A stretch of 64,000 bases of DNA from Tigriopus japonicus (lineage: Eukaryota; Arthropoda; Copepoda; Harpacticoida; Harpacticidae). The position numbers were made by a program, and so were the translations under genes. The stretch is from NCBI GenBank assembly GCA_010645155.1, contig CM021323.1:5953151-6017150 (forward strand), written 5' to 3'. Positions 59,690-64,000 of the stretch are shown piece after piece. The notes under the pieces were generated by a model. That model made no database searches, was not told the origin of the DNA, and worked only from the letters and a program-made list of their open reading frames with translations. Numbering within the stretch: position 1 is the first letter of the stretch; each line of letters starts with the position of its first letter.

Positions 59690-60168
59690 CTAGTAACGGA
59701 CAGAGTATCCGTGTTGCTCAACGGGCTCAACCAATTGCTCAACGATGGGAGCCTCCTCAATGTTCCTCACGGGAGGAAGGGCATAAGCCTGGGCAGCCAC
59801 GGGGGCAATGGAGGCATGGGCAATGGGGGCATGAGCAATGGGGGCGGCACCGTAGGCCACAGGGGCGGCACCGTAGGCCAGAGGAGCGGCACCGTAGGCG
59901 TAACCGGCGGCGTATTGGGTGGTAGGCAATGGGGCGTAGCCGGGAGCGGCCACAGCGGGAAGGGCGTAACCTTGGAGGCCAGCTCCGGCCAAACCGTAGG
60001 GAGAAGGAGAGGCGATGATGCCAGCCTGGGCGGCGGCGCAAGAAGCAGCAAGGGCGATCTGCAACGACAAGGAATGTGAGATAATTACTTGGCTTCTGAG
60101 GTAGGATAGAAGAAGGTACCACAAGCGACCTTGAAATATTGGAAGAATGTACTTACGAACTTGTACAT
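59690..60168 (-). CDS. Alanine-rich secreted cuticle-type protein
   Basis: Two coding exons on the minus strand: 60168-60157 (just MYKF, 12 nt) and 60058-59690, split by a 98-bp intron (TTC/GTAAGT ... TTGCAG/ATC), giving 126 aa. MYKFIALAASCAAAQAG is a short signal peptide split by the intron after codon 4, the layout common in arthropod cuticle and other secreted structural genes. The mature part is low complexity: Ala/Tyr/Gly/Pro with four tandem YGAAP(L/V/I)A units and IAHAPIAHASIAPV, then a conserved-looking acidic end (NIEEAPIVEQLVEPVEQHGYSVRY). No chitin-binding Rebers-Riddiford motif. A TATA box lies 54 bp upstream. Likely an exoskeleton component; that role is inference from composition. 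Confidence 0.85.
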
Positions 60169-60221
60169 GTTGAATTGATAGACTGCTCACTGGAACTGTG
60201 AGGCAATAGCTTTCGGGTTGG

Positions 60222-60229
60222 CTTTTATA
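60222..60229 (-). promoter_or_regulatory. TATA box of the cuticle-type gene
   Basis: TATAAAAG on the minus strand, about 54-61 bases before the ATG at 60168. A CTCACAGTTCC initiator-like site about 30 bases downstream (near 60199) fits a start site. Confidence 0.7.
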
Positions 60230-61144
60230 TGGAGGCGACACACGGTAGTGGGTATGTGTCCACATGTACATCATCCATTCAAGCACCGACCCCTCACTTC
60301 TGGTCGATGAGGTGGGGTTTACGCACCCTCTTGAGGAGAGTTCCTGAGCACTGGTTGATTGTGAGAACAACCTACGCCCAAGACAACATCATACCATCCA
60401 GTGGTGTTGGTCAGATCAGGCCTACATTGTGAAAGATTTGCCTGCCGACACGGTAACAGACCGAAAACCACAGTCCTTTCTGGATTCCAATCGAGAAGTA
60501 GGACCTTCTCAATGTCAATTTACGGTTAAATTTGCATTCCTTCGGTTCTGTTTCGGGTTCAGTATCAAGCTATTCATATCAGATCCGTTTTCCTTACCAG
60601 AAAATTCTGTGTTGTTGGTTGGGATGAAGAACCTTGATAATTGAGCTTACGTAACGAGGGATCTTAAAGAGAGAGAGAAGAGGCAAGAGGTGTTGGTTGT
60701 GTGACATCATAGGGCTCCAGAATCACGTAATCTTGGGCAGGAAAAAGAATTCCTTTGTGAATATGCAACCGTCGGGTAAACCATTCTCGACCGTTTCTTA
60801 CCTCAAGTACATCTTAGAATGCGTACGTAGAACGACGTGGGAATATCCAGAGGGAAAAATAATCAATGCAGGCAATCAAAATCAAAACAATTGCTAGCAA
60901 TCTGTTCTCGAATCAAACATACTTGCTAGCCCAGATCCCTATTGCACCTTAAAAAGGTCTTTTTTATGTTAATGACTTAAAACAAAAGGAATTACTCTTG
61001 AGTTTGAAATATAATGTTAATGAAAGGTAATTGAATGTAAATCAATTACTTTTTGTAGTATCAGGTCAGGTGGAAGAATAGCACAAGCACAATAGCAGCA
61101 TGGTTAGACAAAGTAGAAACAACCATGCTCGAGTAAAGTCTCAG

Positions 61145-61152
61145 TATATAAG
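61145..61152 (+). promoter_or_regulatory. TATA box upstream of a small secreted-peptide frame
   Basis: TATATAAG followed about 25-30 bases later by a likely start site and, at 61188, an ATG opening a signal-peptide frame. The spacing is that of a core promoter with a very short 5' UTR. Confidence 0.5.
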
Positions 61153-61187
61153 GCGCGTTTCTTAGTTGCAAAAACGCAGCTCATGCA

Positions 61188-61475
61188 ATGAGACTACACT
61201 CGAACATGGTTTTTCTATTGTTAATGTTTCTTACTATGCTTCACCTGTGCTTCTACTTTGCTTCCAAATACCCTCGCTCAACAAGTGGCCTACCATCATC
61301 AACGTTATTACATCTAAAATGGATCAAGGCAATCGACGTTCACGATTCAATCGAAAAAAGCGACCTCAAGCGGCATTTATGGCATGACCTGTGGTGTAAA
61401 AAAGAGAAATTCCGAAAATACGCTCTTCACTCTGCTAAGTTTGAATGCCTCTGGTACATCCTCTGTGATTTGTAA
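61188..61475 (+). CDS. Candidate small secreted peptide, 95 aa
   Basis: Single frame from ATG 61188. Residues 1-27 (MRLHSNMVFLLLMFLTMLHL plus CFYFAS) have the basic start and long hydrophobic core of a signal peptide, with a plausible cut after FAS. The remaining 66 residues are hydrophilic, basic and Trp/His-rich, with three cysteines and no recognised hormone or antimicrobial pattern. A TATA box lies 36 bp upstream. A minimal upstream reading frame (ATG CAA TGA at 61183-61191) overlaps the main ATG, which could lower translation. Family unknown; a chance frame cannot be excluded. Confidence 0.42.
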   Translation: MRLHSNMVFLLLMFLTMLHLCFYFASKYPRSTSGLPSSTLLHLKWIKAIDVHDSIEKSDLKRHLWHDLWCKKEKFRKYALHSAKFECLWYILCDL

Positions 61476-62170
61476 TTGGCAGCAGTTAACAGCAAATTGT
61501 TACTTATTGTTTCAAAAAACAGTCGTAAATTTTAAGGACATCAAGATTTTTGCCTCGTTTTGAAGTTATTACACGTTTAAAACGTCAACTTCAGTTTCAA
61601 AAGTAGTCACCCTCTACATATGAGGAAGGAGAAAAAAGGGAAAAGGAGAAGGCAAGTGGGGCCGTCAACCAAATCAGAGCGACCAATTTCAGACCTTAAA
61701 AAAGGAGTTGGGGAAGGTTTCAGACTAGTGGACTTTTAAACACCGTTGTGACAAACCAATGCAATTTTGGTGCATTACAAGTACACAGCATTTGAAGTTA
61801 GAATAAATGGCTCTAGAATGAAACGAAAAGGAAACACCAAATACTGATAAAACTTGCATAAAAAGCGAAAGAAGTTACTACATAGACCGGGTCTCTTTCT
61901 TGTGTGTACACACCACGTTTTGAATCGTGAACGTCAATATCCCATTTGGAAAATGGCATGTTCACTTGCCATTATTGAATATGGTTGAGACATTTGGAAG
62001 AGGAATTTTCTAAATAAGAGACCTTGTCTAGGTGTGAGGTGAATGATGAATAAATCAAGTTAAAAAATACTTTGCTTTAAGCCTCACTGATGCAGTCCAC
62101 AATAAAAACTAAGCTGTTTTGTAATCCATCAAAACATGAACTAACAAAAAATAAACGTCATCATCTAGAG

Positions 62171-62420
62171 CCGGGGGTCGGCAACCATTTTTGGGTCAAG
62201 GCCCACGAAATTTCGTTCGTGTAGTCAGGGGCCCACCGGACAGGCATTGGTAGGTTCAGGGGCCCACAAATTAGCGATCAAAGAGCTTTGGACCCACAAG
62301 TACAGTACTATGGATGGCTCTTGGGCCCACTATTTTGAACTTTCGCCATAGCTCCTGGGCCCACCAACGACCACCCTTGGGCCCACATTTGGGCCGCGGC
62401 CCACCAGTTGCCGACCCCTG
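62171..62420. mobile_element. hAT-type non-autonomous element with 8-bp target duplication
   Basis: Left end CCGGGGGTCGGCAAC and right end GTTGCCGACCCCTG are inverted termini of hAT type. ATCTAGAG at 62163-62170 is repeated at 62421-62428, the 8-bp duplication expected for hAT insertion. The 250-bp interior is made of repeated GGGCCCAC / TGGGCCCAC words and does not code. Related to the element at 26820-27040. Confidence 0.88.
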
Positions 62421-63019
62421 ATCTAGAGGATGATTGTCTGGTAATGGTGACGATGTGAGGTCCAAACGAAAGAGCGAACTAGAGTTGCCAGATTTTTCTG
62501 AACCATTCATGTCAAAAAATATCAAGAAAAAGGCCAGATTTGGTTAAACAGAAACAAATTTTGTAATGCCATGATTGGTGCTTGAGCTAACAAATTTGGA
62601 AACCAAAAGTAATGATTGAAAGCAATTCAGACGTTCTAGATTTACTCGAAAGAATGAATGTGAGATTGAAAAGCTCTTTAATAATCTGGAATCTGGAAAT
62701 TCAGAATCTGGTAATTCAGAATCTGGTAATCAAGCATTTTTGTTAGGGCTATAGCTAAAGATGTTTTGTTTCTGTTTTGAAAGTAGAACATGTTTTAAAT
62801 GAGAAGAAGTGATATCCATGGCATTTGCCATTTTACAATTTGAAACTATTGATTTGGAAATATCTGGCAACGCTGCTTCATTGTTCTTTCGACTCGACCT
62901 CACATCGTCACCATTACCGATTGTCTTTTGGTGTCAAATATTTCATACCAAAATTAATGCAGTAAAATGACATTTACTTGCTGTTTTGGATTACCAGAGT
63001 ACATTTCTATTTTTCTTTC

Positions 63020-63561
63020 ACGGTGTTTTTTGAGCGTGAGAAGTCATTTTCAAATTCCAAAAACTTTTGAGACCACTTTTGAGGTGTGAATGCAATACTG
63101 CATTTGTATCTAAGTTCTGTTAATTAGGTCACAGGCAAAAACACGATGTAAGGTCACTTAAAAAATATGATTAAAAACATTTTTTGAACATTTTCTACCA
63201 CTCAAGTAGTCTTTTGGATGTGTCTACCCAAAACATACTTAGCCGTTTGTCTAAATTGATGTAACGACCCTCCCTTTGGTCCATCGAGAATGCTGAACGA
63301 AAAAGCGTTAAAAAAAGATCCACGAAAGAGATTTCCGAAATATTTTAGAGCAACACTGCTCCTAGTATATCTGAGACTAAAGTCAAAGTAAATTTTCAAA
63401 TATTTGTTTTTAAGTATGTTTTAAGTAACATTAGAGTTTTTGCCCGTGACTTCTTTAACCGAATGCAAATAAATGTTCTGCATTGCGTTCACATCTCAGA
63501 AGTGGTCTCAAAAGTTTTTGGAATTTGAAAATGACTTCTCACGCTCAAAAAAGCACCGTGC
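63020..63561. mobile_element. Foldback element with about 120-bp inverted arms
   Basis: The left arm CACGGTGTTTTTTGAGCGTGAGAAG... (63020-63140) is mirrored by the right arm ...CTTCTCACGCTCAAAAAAGCACCGTG (63437-63561). Shared inner blocks include CCAAAAACTTTTGAGACCAC and its complement. CTTT-like flanks are weakly suggestive of a duplication. The centre has no recognisable coding. Confidence 0.7.
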
Positions 63562-63599
63562 TTTACTATCGCCTAATCATTTTTTTGCAGATATCTTGA

Positions 63600-63896
63600 A
63601 TGATTTCAAGACACGATAAATTACTGTTGTTACTTTTTGTAAGTTTGGTCAAAGATTGATTTTGAATTAGCTGATCTCTGGTAACTAGGGACAGTTGGTT
63701 GGTCTGGGATTGTTTGATTAAAGTGATCCAAGTCCTCTTTGAAACTGGCCAACTGATTTTTCTTGGCATAAATTACCCGCAGGTAAAAGGGTAGCTTATT
63801 AAATAATCTAGGACCACGTATTGGGAAGGAGGGGTTCATAAGGGTTTTCGTAACGGCATTTTCCCCGCTATTGCTTCTAAAGGTTTCACTATTCAC
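63600..63896 (-). pseudogene. Non-LTR retrotransposon 3'-end fragment
   Basis: Minus-strand frame containing ENAVTKTLMNPSFPIRGPRLFNKLPFYLRV and then SFKEDLDHF. The RGPRLFNxLPxxLR block followed by F...LDxF is typical of the C-terminal end of LINE pol proteins (after the reverse transcriptase). The rest of the element is missing. It may belong to the same family as the fragment at 2456-2731. Confidence 0.65.
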
Positions 63897-64000
63897 TATT
63901 CACACGTTCACTATTTTGGTGAGTGAATATGATCCCTGTGTTGTGGGCGAATCCATGAATGCGTATGCAATATGGCACATTCTATGGCTCATGTTTTCTT

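Overview
The window is eukaryotic nuclear DNA, most likely from a crustacean (copepod-like arthropod). The evidence is spliced protein genes with GT-AG introns (many only 60-100 bp, some several kb), intron-hosted tRNA genes, a small alanine-rich cuticle-type secreted protein, animal-specific proteins (LAP2/thymopoietin-like, DMT1-type NRAMP), and many short palindromic transposon derivatives. The species call is inference; no taxonomic search was possible.

Layout. 1-4.9 kb: gene-free, with a LINE reverse-transcriptase fragment and two inverted-repeat elements. 4.9-13.4 kb: coatomer subunit alpha (COPA), 8 coding exons, +. Its 3.1 kb seventh intron holds an antisense POLE4-like histone-fold gene and a 2.15 kb insertion with 51-bp perfect terminal inverted repeats and a 12-bp direct repeat at its edges. 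13.8-15.0 kb: intronless PTCD2-like mitochondrial protein, +. 16.1-46.9 kb: one 31-kb gene, +, encoding a 1200-aa ankyrin-repeat protein whose nine coding exons join in a single consistent frame. Its introns contain tRNA-Met, tRNA-Val, tRNA-Ser, a complete intronless NRAMP metal transporter (+), a complete intronless isovaleryl-CoA dehydrogenase (-), and many transposon remnants. A candidate alternative first exon at 43.3-43.75 kb would give a shorter isoform with a hydrophobic segment. 47.1-48.2 kb: PNO1 ribosome-assembly factor, -. 49.2-52.0 kb: LAP2/thymopoietin-like LEM-domain inner nuclear membrane protein, +, divergent from PNO1. 52-59.6 kb: gene-poor, with a decayed P-element-type transposase. 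59.7-60.2 kb: cuticle-type secreted protein, - with TATA box. 61.2-61.5 kb: candidate small secreted peptide with its own TATA box, +. 62-64 kb: a hAT-type non-autonomous element with 8-bp target duplication, a foldback element and a LINE 3' fragment.

The protein genes are mostly housekeeping (COPI vesicle coat, DNA polymerase epsilon subunit, mitochondrial RNA protein, leucine catabolism, metal import, 40S assembly, nuclear envelope) and do not form one pathway. The least explained item is the large ankyrin gene. Its acidic C-terminal half carries a series of short tryptophan motifs, seven of which fit the W-x-x-[LV] core of Atg8/LC3-interacting (LIR) motifs. I do not recognise this architecture as a named family.
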